A stretch of 64,000 nucleotides of DNA from Ophioceras dolichostomum (Eukaryota; Ascomycota; Sordariomycetes; Magnaporthales; Ophioceraceae): NCBI GenBank assembly GCA_003049485.1, contig PYST01000215.1, positions 1 through 64,000 of the forward strand, written 5' to 3'. Below are positions 32,278 to 44,445 of the stretch, in pieces. The translations under genes and the position numbers were made by a program. The notes beneath the pieces are model-generated. The model was not told where the DNA came from, did no database searches, and was given only the letters and a program-made list of their open reading frames with translations. Within the stretch, counting starts at the first letter, position 1, and every line of letters begins with the position of its first letter.

Positions 32278-35200
32278 AGTGGCGGTTGCGATGTGGACGG
32301 ACGGATTGCTTGAGCTTCGTAGGCGATCACCGGCCCGTTGTGGGATAATGGAATTCCTGTAGGCAGCCCAACACAATCGTCGCTATCTCGATATCTCTAC
32401 GAGAATTCCTCAGCCAAAATGCAGAGCTGCTCGGACAGTCGAGCGCGGTCATGATTTCCAGCACATTTTAGAAAACCGAGAATTTTCGCGCCAGTTGAAG
32501 CCATCTAGACGAGACTCCACGATGGGCCTCAAGGGTGCGAATCAGGTCACTTTCAGTGGACTTAGTGGGGAACGGATTACAAACAATGCTCTATAACTCA
32601 GCATTACGTACGCTATGGGAGCTGCCCGAGTGTGCTATCCCACCGGCACCGACCTGTAATTTGGTTTCATGCTGGTCGTTTTGCATTCAGGAGCAATATC
32701 CGAACCTCAACGGCGAGACTAAAGAGTTCGCCGCATAGGTTGTCATCGTCTGTTGTGCATATCTGCCCTTTAGCCTTCTCTTTATTCTGCTCTAACATTC
32801 TTCTTGCTCTTGGATGGATGCATGGCGCATAACAGGGAACACATAGTAAGCTGCTGGCGTGTTATGGGCCGAGAAATGGGGATCGCCTTCTCCAGTTTGA
32901 CAGAAAACTTCCTCTGCACTGTTTTCTATTGGGCCCTGATGGGTGACTTCACCTTGCCATGCGACTAGACCGAGTACGGTCAAGCCTGGCGTTATTGATG
33001 ATTGCGACCAGATCCAAGCCCTTCCATTTTGCTGGTGGTTGAAGACCATCTCCGTCCTCAGGAGGCTGGGTTTGAAGATGGGAAGAAGGGATGCTAACGT
33101 CCCGGAGCCACTGATGGACCAGGAATTCTCGTAGCACTTGGCTGCCAGTCTTGCTCAGGCGGGTTGTTGTCAAGTATCCTTGAGGGAGTGTCTGTCAGGC
33201 ACCCTTGGCTCTGGATATAGATCGCACACGCGGGTCGTGATTGTCTATTGGAAGAGTTCAGGGATGGATGACAGCATATCTCCATCGACTTTTCGTCTCG
33301 TTGCCCTGTGGCGTCGTTCTAGTCCAAAAACTTAGCTCGTATTCAGCACTCAGCCTTCATCTCATGGGGTCCTGTATCCTGGCGAGACGGAAGGCGGTCA
33401 TGGCATCTCAACAAGGGTCTCAACACGTCGGTTTAGCCATTCTTTATCGTGACTGCTACACATATGTGTTTTGGTTTTAAAAAAGATGCGGGATATGTAG
33501 ATACCTACAACATTGAGGTGAAGGGTTAGGGGGTGGGCAGACCGGACGTGGACGAGGAGGGGACGGCCAAACATGGCGCCTGTCTGGATGGACGGCAGGG
33601 TGTCACTAAAGTGGCTGCACAAGGGGACGCTTGTTGTGCAATCTCAAAAGCTCCGGGCTAGGGATATGGTCGACGATTATACTCATTTTGATGCGCGAAG
33701 ATATGCGCCTTACTGGTCTGCATAGGGAGGGCAGCAAGCTGTACATGAGGCTTCTGCTTCGAAATCAAGCATCTCGCTACGTTTCTCGTTGGTCAGATCG
33801 TAAATATGCACGATTATGAGATGGTATATCGGCCATATTGATCTGCAGAGTGTGATGCATAGGCGCTTCGTACCGCTATGCCGTGTATAGTGGAGGACAT
33901 AAAGGCTTGCCCCCTTCGTCCGGCGCAGCATGAGATGAGGAGAAGAAAGGGGCCGTTCGAGAAGTGAGATAGCACTGCTTGGTTGCCTGGTACCCGCGAT
34001 CTGCAATTGAATGTAGAAAAAGAAAGTATGGAAAGCCAGACAGGGAGATATCCAGGGGCAAATGAGCAGTGGTACAGCCATCATCATCCCTTGGGAAGGC
34101 GTGTTTTTGGCCATGCCTGCGCGGTGAAATATCTAGACCGCGGCGCCGGGATATAATCCCGAAGAGCTTGGGCGGTATCTCAAGGCCTCGATGTCACATC
34201 CCGACGACACCTGCCGATTGCTGAGCTGACCTGAGATGTGTGATGTTTGCAGAAACTATTATTGCGAACATGAGCATTTCAGGGGCGCGGTGTGCCAAAG
34301 AACGCCTCCCAGTCACCGCCATCCTCCACACTACTGGGGTTTACCGATTCACATAAGGCAGCGCCACCGACAATCCTTAAACCAGAGACACCATTTGCTG
34401 ACTGGAAGACAGGGAGAGCTCCTCGGAGCTGGCTCCGGATGCATGGGGTTTGGCTTCTGCCTGGTCGTGTTCTGTCCTCTTGGAACCTGAACGCTGATGA
34501 GGTGAGTATTTTTGGCCAAGCATCAAGTACTCTGGCTCTCGGTGGCTCCTACTTGATATGGTGGCCTCGCTTGCTCTTGTTGTTGGGCATTGGTCTCGGT
34601 TGATAAGGCGAGGTCTCGGAGTGGCACCGGGGCATCGAGTGCCTCCGCTGGTGTCCAGGCAACCCAGTGTTGCAGCTTCGATTCTTGGGTCGGTCTCAAC
34701 GAAATGCGAAAATCCCAATAGTAGACGTCTCTGTTTAACATCGTTTGACCCTGCGTTTTAGTCTTCAGGGAAGGTAAGCCGGTACCGTGGGTGGAAAGGG
34801 GAGGTCACTTACAACCCTGAGCAGACCTGAGTCACTTGCAAGCAAGCCCGACCCCTTAGAAGGCCTTGACCAGTCCAGGCGGTCAGTATCGAGGCAAGCG
34901 CAGTAATAAGCCGAAGGCGCTCATTCGTACGTGATCCGCGCGGCGGGCATGAGAAGACAGTGGCAGCTATTATTTTGACGCCCGTTGTGTTGGTGTTGGT
35001 GAATAACAGTGTCATTAATACCACACACTGTGTGTTTTTTATATGTCTGAGTCGGCAGAGGCACCGTGCAGCGCTGGACCATACTGTATCCGCATTCGGC
35101 TTTCGTACATGGTGGTCCGTGCGTTCCGTTGCAAGTCCTGGTTCCAGCCTCAATTCGCCCGCCAACTTCCACGTCGCTTCACTCACTCCTCCCGTTACAG

Positions 35201-35413
35201 CCAAAATCGCGGTACATCTGTCGGAACTCGATAATTCCTCCATTTCCTGTCCTTGTCGTACTCTGGTGCAAGTCTCCATTTTACAACACAAAAGAGTTGC
35301 GTCAATTGGCACAGAGACACATACACCAGGTGCTCATATCAAGTGTTGATTGTGCCCTTCAATCAATTCCTCATCTTCGACATCTTCGACAAATTAGAGC
35401 GGGGACGCCAGAC
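32278..35413. other. 3.1-kb gap without a supported gene
   Basis: Only short overlapping open frames on both strands are present. A frame at about 34236-34503 ends at a GTGAGT donor-like site and could be an orphan exon or a relic, but I find no partner exon or family. The last 300 bases form the leader of the thioesterase gene, including a TCTTCGACA direct repeat just before the ATG (about 35374-35390). No RNA gene was recognised. Confidence 0.45.
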
Positions 35414-36632
35414 ATGCCGGCATACGCAAATCCTCTCTGCTTCCCGGCCTTGGGCCGCCATACTGCAACCGTCATCTTCACACACGGCCTGGGCGACTCT
35501 GGCCATGGGTGGGCTTCGGCCGTCGAGAACTGGAGGCTTCGCCAGCGACTCGACGAGGTCAAATTCATCCTGCCCCACGCCCCTACCATTCCTATAACCT
35601 GCAATGTGAGTGCACAGGTGTGCCACGTGCACAGATCTCCCCCTATCCCCATACAAACCAGGGACGAGAAGATAAACTCTTGCTCAGGGTTACACGGAGA
35701 GCTGCATCACTCTTTTCGCAGTCCCTCCGTCTCTGCATCTGTCAGAAACCTCACTCCGGAGTAGACATACATGATGGCTGACTGCGGGCTGGTGGATTAG
35801 GGGGGATACAGAATGCCGGGCTGGTATGATATCGTATGTTTGCCCCTTTTCCTGTCTTTGGACTTTGACCCTTTCCTCACTCGGCTGTTGTTTCCCTGGC
35901 GTCTTGTGGGCGAACAATCCCGAGGTTGCTGCGTGTCTCTCCTCTCTCACAATTCTGACATGGTGCTCTTGCCACGCCGACTTGTTGGTTCCTTCTGCGT
36001 CGCTGCAACGCAAAAATAGGTGAGCATAGATGGCACTCCCGAGAGTCTCCGTGAGAGCGAGGACGAGGCCGGCATCAAGGTCAGCCAGGAGTACATCCAC
36101 GGTCTGGTCCAGAAGGAGATCGATGCGGGTATCCCGGCGGATCGTGTCATTGTAGGCGGATTCTCCCAGGGCGGTGCCCTGTCGCTGTTCGCCGGTCTCA
36201 CCGCTAAGTGGAAGCTGGCCGCCATCGTCGGCCTGTCCTCGTACCTCCCTCTTACCCTCAAGTTCCAGGAACTCCTCCCCAAGCCGGAGTTCAACAAGGC
36301 GACACCGATCTTCATGGGCCACGGTAGTCAGGACGTGGTGGTCCCTACTGCGCTTGGTCTGGTGTCGATGGAACACCTCAAGGAGATGGGATACAACGTG
36401 ACATGGAAGACGTACAGGTTAGGCCCAACCCGCCTCTCCATTTCTTCCTTCTACTTCCAATCTTTCCACCCGCGTGAGCAATGCATATATCTAAGAGCTG
36501 ACGATGATGACATTCGTCACCAGGATGGGCCATTCTGCGTGTCCGGAGGAGATGGACGACATGGAGGCATTCCTCAGGGAGAACCTCCCACCTATGGGGG
36601 ATAAGGAGTCCGAGGGCAAGTCGGAGCTGTGA
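35414..36632 (+). CDS. Acyl-protein thioesterase 1
   Basis: This alpha/beta hydrolase removes palmitoyl groups from cysteines of proteins such as Ras and G-alpha subunits in the cytosol. Exons are 35414..35605, 35801..35833, 36020..36417 and 36524..36632, giving 243 residues, close to the usual 230. Exon 2 is only 33 nt and codes for GGYRMPGWYDI, a conserved segment of the family. FTHGLGDSGHGW (22-33) holds the oxyanion loop. The catalytic triad is Ser124 in GGFSQGGA, Asp180 in HGSQDVVVP, and His211 in MGHSA. The ATG at 35414 is just before the conserved PLCFPALGRHTATVI; the frame upstream is open but codes nothing family-like. A long frame on the other strand across exon 3 is a codon shadow. 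Confidence 0.95.
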
Positions 36633-39600
36633 GATCCGGATGGCCTACCCTCTCACCACATACGCGAATTCAAGGTTATTTTTGTGGAGTCCCGCCGCAG
36701 GTGACAGCGGAGTCTGCTTCGGGAGTGGGAGCGTAGGGCAGGCTTCCATCTGATTTGCGCATATAAACGCGGCGGCTCCTAGGCGGCATCTATCCGGTAC
36801 CGATGCACCCCATCCCCTTGCAAACTCCTTCGCTTCTTCTCTCCCCTGCACCGTACATTATCCTATCATTGGACTCCCGACAGTCTGGGGTTTGGGTTGT
36901 GTGACGCGGCTCGAAGTGAGCAGGAAGATACTACGGATAGGGTGAGAGGAGAGGGCAAGATATGGAAGGACAAGGAAGTATTGATGGAAGTTCTAGTTTT
37001 GAGGACTCTCATCTAACCTGAACGCGAAGGACCTCGCTTTAGAATCTTGCTCTAGAAATTACTTTTCATGACGGAATGAGAGGGAGCGCAACAACGTACT
37101 CCTGATATCAGAAATACCATCCCGTTTCGAGAAGCTGGTTAGGTACCTTCCCCTATCTCTGTTTTGGTTGCCCATCCACCGGCCAGCTTTGATCACCTCT
37201 GTTTCGAGAAACTCTCAACGCTCAGACTGCGCAACTCCCGCCGATATCAGGCAGGCGTTTCTTGATCCGCGGGGCATATGTCAGGCATACGCCCGGCATA
37301 CGCTCACAGGCTGAGCGATACGGCTTGACAAGAGAAAGCCTAGCTCTCGACGGCGGAAGCCCCAGTAAATAGGGTGATGACGGGAGGAAAGCTGCATATA
37401 TACCGACGCCACAGCAGAGCGCAACCCAGTTGTGCCCATAAGGGGATGTTTAGCCTCATCTTTGTGGGGAAACGTGGGACGTCAAAAAGAGAGTCCAGAA
37501 GGCTCAAATAAGCTCGTATGGATGGCGAGTGCACGAGCGTTGCCCTATGCCGCTGGCAAGCTAGGGGAAGCGAGTGCGAGTATATGCAGCGGCGGATCTT
37601 CCTGTTCGGGGCAGACGACGGGACGACAGGATTGGGAATGGACGAAGATGACTGATGCCACTCTCTACGCAATATTGGTGCAGAACAGGTGTCTGAACGG
37701 TCAACACTGATGACACTGTGGCTAAGCTAGACTAGGGGATGTCGTCTCCCTCTAGTCTCGCGAGGCTCTTGGTGACGTATTAGGGCTTTTTGGAATTGCC
37801 GACCTCATCCGTTTTGCCATGTACCTACTCGAGGATCAGGCGACCAAGCAGAGGACACCCAACGAAAACTCCACAGAGAAACAATGGCTTTGACGTGACA
37901 TCGCCTCTAGCTGCCAGCGGTCTTGCGAGTATACCTACTCTTTTGAGAAATTTAGAGCGAAGAATTGTAGGGCAGACGACACAGGAGAGTAGCGGGACAA
38001 GCCTATTTGACTGACTTAAGCCGTTGCGGAACGGCGGACGAATGAAGGCGGACACCGGATCGGCGGCGACCGAGCTCAATATCTCGATCCCACTAGGCTT
38101 CCACCATTTCCATGGGACCATTGACTGTACCAGCGGATGCTCTGCTACCAGCATGCCGGTACATCTGCAAGCTGGGGGCGCAAAGGAGGCTCTGAAGGCG
38201 CCCTATCTCACCCCATCCCTCCCCACTAGAATGTATAAGGGTGTCGGTGTTGCTAGTGTTGCCAGCATTTCGAATGGATGCCAGCCGTTTCCACTCCTCC
38301 ATTGCAGCCCTGCGACCTGCAAGGATGTCAGGGTACGGGCCGGGCGGTGAAGGAAACCGGGGGAGGAGACGAGGGACCAGACATGCTGCAATAACGCATG
38401 GAGGGTTGGTCGGGCCTTTCGATAATGTCGATGGGATAGGGTGGATAGCGGGGGTTTGAACGGTGTCCTGCTGGCCACCTTGTCTGATCATGCTGGGCTT
38501 ACTGAGCAACCACCTCACCACTACCATTTTCTAGGGCCCTAACCCGCTGACAAAGTCCGGCGGACTTTACATAACAATCGAGATATATTTAGCTAAGTAC
38601 GGTTCTCATCCCTTTCGCTTTTCCGAGACGTGTGATTCTCTGCGCTTGATTAGGTACCTACTTAGCTTGGCTATACAACTTAATCGGTCTCCTCGACTCA
38701 ACACAACAGTGTGAGCGACGACTCGTTGGATGATGATGTCCGCACCTGCCGGGATCACAACTAGCCGGCAATATACCCTTCCGTCCGCCATCGGTGTGAG
38801 GGCAGTTTCTCGTTTTGTCCTCTACCTCTTGGCCCTATAGGATCAACAAACTCTTGGGCCCCGATACGAACTGCCGAATAATGGAGTCTCCTGCAAGGAT
38901 ATGGGGATTGAGTGCGGAGCGAGCTCCGGCCTGTGAAGTCTTCATGTTGTGCTTGAGGTATCTACCTAGGTAGGCATACATTTCTACCTTGAGAAGTGGC
39001 AGTCATCGTCGTTGTTATTGTGACGGGTTGCGGCAGGGGGAGATAAGAGGGGGAAGATCTGACAGATCTCCCACACCCACCGCTCATCCCTTTCTCATAG
39101 CCTCACCAGGAACACAGCAACGGCCAGCCGGGCCTCGACCACATGGCGTACGCTACCCCAAGCCCGAAGCACGATATTTAAGTTGCCCAGTGGTGGTCGC
39201 CTTAGAGGGTCACAGAGAGAGAGAGGGGGTGGAAACCCCGGGAAAGTTGTGTCGAGTGAACCTCCCGTTGGCTGTGTCTTAGTGGCGTCAGGTGGCTCTT
39301 TCCAGGCTGCCAGATTCCATCTTTTCGTGCTTTCACAAAATGGCATTTTTGCTCAAGGGGTAGCCTCCAATGTCGAGGCTGCAAAAACGCCTGATTGCCA
39401 GAGAGGGCAAGACTACCGCATTCGCTACCTCGACAGTTAAACAGGAACCCGAAGGTCATAGCAGCCACTGACCCGCCAAGAAAGGTCGAAGCGAGCGTGT
39501 AAGTGGTGGTGGGTGGACCGTCATAAGCGCAGCTGCTTGGTTGTGCCATGTAGAACGACATCAGATGTCAAGCTTCCGCGCCTGCTGATCAAATCACAAC

Positions 39601-40699
39601 CATGACGTTCCACTCTCTTTCAGATACATACACGTTAGGTACCTATGCACAGAACTTGGTGAGGACGAGGAAAATCTGAATTGTGGTCGCATGCCGATAT
39701 AGGTTCAGTCACAAAATACTAGTATCAATGCGGACCTAACTTACATACTCCGTACATACGCCGACTGGTGTGCATGCAGGGAGATGGAGAAGACCCCTTC
39801 GGAAAGACTGACAATAACCCTGTAAGCGGCTGCACGCTACCTGCAGTACGGCCCACCACGGACACACTCACAAGAGTACTAGTACCTCGCTAGCGTACCC
39901 GACACAGAGCCTTCGGTTTCTTGGGTCTGGCTCGTCATATTCCTGTTCCGTTCTCTCTCCTCTTCCATAGAACCGCGTCTGACGGCTGCCAGCGGGAGGA
40001 GAAGAGGATACTGGAATGCCTCACCCTCCTTCCCCCTACCCCAGTTACCTCCCCCACCACTGGGATAGGCCACGAACCAGGGCGTTGACCGCCCCTCCTG
40101 TAACGATGGGCGTCAGTCTCTATTGCCTAACTGCTTCACCGAACCCCCCCTCCCGCCACCAAACACCCCATCCATCCATCAGACATGGGCATATACCAGG
40201 AGCAGGGTTCGGCCGGCGGCGATAGGGGATAGGGCAGACAACCAAAAAGTACTAGTACCTCCTAGAAGAAGGGGGGTAGAAATAACTGGCGTGTAATACA
40301 AGTAGATGTAGCTGTGGTAAGTTTCTCTTAGGGAGTAATACCTGGACGAGATTCGAGAATAAATCCCAGTCGGGCAGCCGGAGGTCGTGCATGTGCGTTA
40401 CAGGGCTGAACTAGCATGGCCGCACATGATGATCTCGTATGTTTACACCCGGGCCACACTTTACGGACTGCGGTGGATTGGTGATTACATGAATCCACTC
40501 CTAGAAGCCGCGGAAGGCCGCGGAGGGAGAACGCCCTGGGCTGTACGGAACACTTCTGAACGGAATATCTGTTAACCAGACGTCTCCCAGGCCCCCGGTC
40601 CCGCCAAGAAGTGTGCGGTGATGATGCAGCCCAGCCGCCGTCTAGAAACCAACCTACATGCCTGCTTTTATATAACATCATGCGTTCCGACCGTATCCA
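36633..40699. other. 4-kb gap without a supported gene
   Basis: No open frame here looks coding. The sequence has several TAGGTACCTA or TACCTAGGTA words (38651, 38963, 39636). AGTACTAGTACCTC occurs twice (about 39876 and 40248), and a TATA-like stretch lies at the right edge. This may be long promoter DNA for the Zn2Cys6 gene or old degenerate intergenic DNA. Confidence 0.5.
40666..40676 (+). promoter_or_regulatory. TATA-like element before the Zn2Cys6 gene
   Basis: TTTTATATAAC lies 24 bases before an ATG at 40700 and 249 bases before the ATG at 40925. If it is a real TATA box, transcription would start near 40700, which favours the later start codon. Confidence 0.4.
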
Positions 40700-40924
40700 A
40701 TGCTTCCAACCAACACAGAGCCGACTACCTCGTCACTCGTCACTAATCAGATATACAATTCCCCGTCCATCGTAACTCGGCCAACCCTCCCTTCGCTCCA
40801 GGCCCACCTCTCCAAGTTCGCTCTGTACGAAAGATCTACATGCGAATACCAAAGAGCCGCGACGTGCAAACTATCCGGCACTATACGCGTCGCCTTCTAT
40901 TATCCCGATCAAACAAGCCCGGAC

Positions 40925-43522
40925 ATGGACGGAACACCGAATAACCCACCTCATGTGCCGGCAGCGGCCGCGGCGTTCCTCCGTCCCAGTTTCGGGTTCG
41001 GCATAATGAATACGCCGGTCGTGATGCCTAAACGCAAGCGCATCAGTAGGCCGAAAGTCAGAAGCGGATGCGTGACGTGCAAGAAGAGACATGTGAAGTG
41101 CGATGAACGCAAACCCGGCTGCTTTCGCTGCGAGAAGGCGGAGGTCAGCTGTGGAGGCTATCAGCCGCCCGAGTCCAGCGAGAGCAAGAAGAACAAGGTT
41201 CGCACCGAAGCACCCATCCGAGCAATACTCCCACGGCCTCCGCCGATGCCGGCGCTGCAACCAGCACCACCACCAGCTCTGCGGCTTCAGCAACCAGTTC
41301 TGGTCAACGAACACCGTCGCTATCCGCAAGAGCAAGATGAAGGTCATCTACATCATCAACAATACTTCCCGGATCCCATCTCCAGCACAACGGGGATGAC
41401 AGGAGCTCACTTCCTTTCCCCAGCCATCTCGCCGGCCATATCCCCAGCCGGATCTCCAGCCGGGTCGGTCTCGCCCTCGCCCTCGCCCTCGCCCGCCGTC
41501 TCGCCGCTCGCAATAAAAGCACCGCCATACCCGTACACGATCCCGCCCACCCTGTCGATCTACAGGGAGTTGTTTGAAGACGCCGACATCACGTACTTCG
41601 ACCTCTTCCGGACTAGGTTGGTGCGGGACCTCTCCGGGTTTACGTTCTCGGGGTTCTGGTCTCGGACGGTGCTTCGCGAGAGCTTACGCGACGAGTGCGT
41701 CCGGTCCGCAGTTCTGGCTATCGGAGCGCTGGCCAAGGCTCTGTACTTCATGCCTGACGATCAGGCGGTGCTGAACGACGACCCTGGAGCTCCTCAGTCG
41801 TTCTACCTAAAGACGATCGACTGGGTGCGCAACGACCACCACAAGACAGCGCTGTCCCATTACATGAATGCCGTGTCCATGTTTCGCGAGCGTATCTGTG
41901 CGGCACAGCAGCAGCAGGCACAACCACAGACGCGGGTTCAAGGCAGTAATACAGCTACAGCGGCAGCTATGGCGCCGCCAACGGTGGTGGCTGCCGGGTC
42001 GCCGCGCAGCGTGCTGATCGCTACCATCCTCTTCGTCACATACGAGCTGCTGCAGGGCAACGACGACACTGCAGACAGCCTCATCACTAGCGGGATGAAC
42101 CTGCTGCGGGACAACATCAGGCTGCTCGACGGCTCGGCCTTCGGGGGAAGCAGCAGCAGCAGCAGCACTCGAGGAGACAGCCCCAGCAGCCGTAGCAGCA
42201 GTCCTGCCGCCATAATCAGCAGGGAGACAACACCGAGGCTACTCATCCCTGTGGCAGGGACGCAACAAGGCAGCCGGAGTGGCAACTTGCTCAGGAGGAG
42301 CAGCAGTGCATTTAGCCACCACGGCGGCAACAACACCAACAGCGACGAGGACGACGACATGGACGAGATCGAGCACCTGCTCCCGCGCCTGTCCGTCGTG
42401 AGCGGCTGGACGGGCTTCTTCCCCAAGCAGCAGGACGACTGCATCACGCTGCTCACGTCGACACCGGACTCAGACTTCCCGGTCCTGGGCGTGCACTCGG
42501 TCGAGCAGCTGCTGCCGATGTGGAACGACTTCTGCACGCGCTGCCTCCTCTGGGTCAAGCGGCTCGTGTCGCTCAACATGCGCGGCGTGGCCTTCGACGC
42601 AGACGCCGCGTGTGCGGAGCAGGACGACTTCCGCGCGCTGCTTAGGAGGTGGAGGGGTCGGCTGCGGGAGTACATTGCGGCCGTCGCAGCCGAAAGGAGA
42701 ACCGCCGAAGGTCTGGGGAGTAGCCATGGCAACGACGCAGCAGCGGTGAGGGGGGATAGGGAGAGGGATAGGGATAGGGACAGGGGGAACAGAAGAATGG
42801 GCGGCACGGGTATGATCGACGGCTGGCACGAGAAGATGCGCACGCTGCTGGTCCTGGAGCTGCACAACGTCTTCTGCGATACGTACGTCGCCGGCTGCGT
42901 CGACGGGACGACCCTCACCTACGACACCCTGGGCGGCAGCTTCGCAGAGATCCTCGCGCTTGCGAGGGGCGTGCTAGCCTTCCAAGACTCGATCGTCGCC
43001 TCGGGCGCCACCGGCATCAACCTTAACCTCAACCGAGCCGTCCCCCCAACCTCTGGTATGCCATACGTAGGTCCCCCCACCAGCAGCACCAGCGGCAGCT
43101 GTAGCAGTAGCAACAAGATCTCCAGCATAGACTTCACCTTCGACGTGGGCCTCATCCTACCAGTGGGCTTCGTGGTCGCCCACTGCCGCGACCGAGGCCT
43201 CCGCGCCCAGGCGATGGAGCTGTACTCGAGGCTAGGCGGGTGGCGGGAGGGCGCGCACGACGCAAGGGCCCAGGCCATGGGGCACGCGGCCCTCGCTCGG
43301 CTGGAGGAGGCTGGCCGGATCAACAGCAGCGGCGGCAACGTCAGCAACGACAGCAACGACAGCAGCATGATGGGGCGGCGCATCCCGCCCGAGTCGAGGT
43401 ATGCTTGGACGCTGGGCCGGTGGGACCTGGACCGCCGGAAGCTGTTCGTGCAGTTCACGTGCGTTGTCCCCGATAGGAGGACGGGGAGGAATGCTGTTAG
43501 GGAGATGTGGCTTAATTTCTGA
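40925..43522 (+). CDS. Zn2Cys6 binuclear-cluster transcription factor
   Basis: This is a fungal-specific transcription factor of the Gal4-type zinc-cluster class, nuclear and DNA-binding. It is intronless; from the ATG at 40925 it has 865 residues, and an in-frame ATG at 40700 would add 75 poorly structured residues. The later start is preferred because of the TATA-like element at 40670. The basic run PKRKRISRPKVRS precedes six cysteines spaced C-x2-C-x6-C-x6-C-x2-C-x6-C (Cys 49, 52, 59, 66, 69, 76). The middle region from LSIYRELFEDADITYFDLF onward (about 210-330) matches the fungal-specific regulatory domain 2 type, with ILFVTYELLQGND further on. Ser, Gln and acidic runs and an Arg/Asp repeat (RERDRDRDRG) are interspersed. 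Targets are unknown; the nearest downstream gene on the same strand is ACC deaminase. Confidence 0.9.
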   Translation: MDGTPNNPPHVPAAAAAFLRPSFGFGIMNTPVVMPKRKRISRPKVRSGCVTCKKRHVKCDERKPGCFRCEKAEVSCGGYQPPESSESKKNKVRTEAPIRAILPRPPPMPALQPAPPPALRLQQPVLVNEHRRYPQEQDEGHLHHQQYFPDPISSTTGMTGAHFLSPAISPAISPAGSPAGSVSPSPSPSPAVSPLAIKAPPYPYTIPPTLSIYRELFEDADITYFDLFRTRLVRDLSGFTFSGFWSRTVLRESLRDECVRSAVLAIGALAKALYFMPDDQAVLNDDPGAPQSFYLKTIDWVRNDHHKTALSHYMNAVSMFRERICAAQQQQAQPQTRVQGSNTATAAAMAPPTVVAAGSPRSVLIATILFVTYELLQGNDDTADSLITSGMNLLRDNIRLLDGSAFGGSSSSSSTRGDSPSSRSSSPAAIISRETTPRLLIPVAGTQQGSRSGNLLRRSSSAFSHHGGNNTNSDEDDDMDEIEHLLPRLSVVSGWTGFFPKQQDDCITLLTSTPDSDFPVLGVHSVEQLLPMWNDFCTRCLLWVKRLVSLNMRGVAFDADAACAEQDDFRALLRRWRGRLREYIAAVAAERRTAEGLGSSHGNDAAAVRGDRERDRDRDRGNRRMGGTGMIDGWHEKMRTLLVLELHNVFCDTYVAGCVDGTTLTYDTLGGSFAEILALARGVLAFQDSIVASGATGINLNLNRAVPPTSGMPYVGPPTSSTSGSCSSSNKISSIDFTFDVGLILPVGFVVAHCRDRGLRAQAMELYSRLGGWREGAHDARAQAMGHAALARLEEAGRINSSGGNVSNDSNDSSMMGRRIPPESRYAWTLGRWDLDRRKLFVQFTCVVPDRRTGRNAVREMWLNF

Positions 43523-44445
43523 TGGGAGGACAGAACTGGACCCTGGGAAGAAATAAACAAAAAAAGCACAAAACTATGGATGTTGAAAAATACAAAACTG
43601 GAAAAGTTAAGTTCCTAATTCGGCAATATAAGCAGCTCGACGATACCTCGACTACTAGGCCTAACACATCCAAGACTCTCCCGTCCTCTTCAACTCTGAC
43701 CAGGCTCGACCGATGTATCGTCGACGACGTAAATCCATAAACGGAGCAACAACATACTTCAAGTTGGGTGTGCATCTTGAAGGACATACAAGCCACAGAT
43801 AGCGGTGGTCCCGCCTAAGCGATCCGCCGGCCTTACGCCTAGAACGTCTTTCTTACTAACATAGCATTTATCATGTTGCCTTCCCGATGAAGAACCTTGG
43901 TGCCCTCGTGACAATGTCGCAGTATTGTTGATCGGCGATGTACGATGTGTCATCCATCCATCCATTTCTCATAAAATAAGACAAGAGCCATTACCTGCCA
44001 AGGCTGGGCGTTTCCCGACGGACAATCGTCACCTCCATCTTCCCCGAATGCCGTTGCCGAGCTCATGGGGCAACCCCTTATCGTTCTACTGTGGTACCGC
44101 GCCAAAATCCCCGCCGTCCTGACTCGAGGGCGTCACTACTTCATATGCTACCCCGCGAGGAGGGAGGGAGCACCTCCGTATTTCGGGGGGAAGAATGATG
44201 TTATTATGATGTATAAGGGAGGGTATAAATGCTAGGGATGCGTTGGGGATGGCTGGCGGGGGAGCAAGTGGTTGGGCCGTCCTATTCGCTTGGATACCAG
44301 ATAGCCTGCCTCCCTACCTACCTGCCTATCTCCATATCTTTCAGAATAGTTGAGAAACAGGAGCAAGCATCTCAGCAACTTAGCCAAAAGAACAGAGAAC
44401 AGAAACAAGGACCAAATCGCACCTACTAGCTAGCAGCAAAGAGGA
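43523..44445. promoter_or_regulatory. TF 3' flank and ACC deaminase promoter
   Basis: No gene was seen. A TATA-like GTATAAAT lies at 44223-44230, about 215 bases before the ACC deaminase start codon. The leader downstream is rich in CTACC and CAAAG words. Confidence 0.5.
44223..44230 (+). promoter_or_regulatory. TATA-like box of the ACC deaminase gene
   Basis: GTATAAAT in a purine-rich context about 215 bases before the ATG would give a leader of about 190 bases. Confidence 0.4.

Noticed and set aside
34236..34603. Frames ending near a GTGAGT site that look like an orphan exon
   Set aside because: No partner exon could be joined in frame and no family was recognised.
35690..36376. 228-codon open frame on the minus strand over the thioesterase
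   Set aside because: It mirrors the coding exons and introns of the thioesterase and has no family features of its own.
41938..42918. 326-codon minus-strand frame over the Zn2Cys6 gene
   Set aside because: It is a shadow of Ser- and Gly-rich codons in the true gene; the product is low-complexity Ser/Leu.
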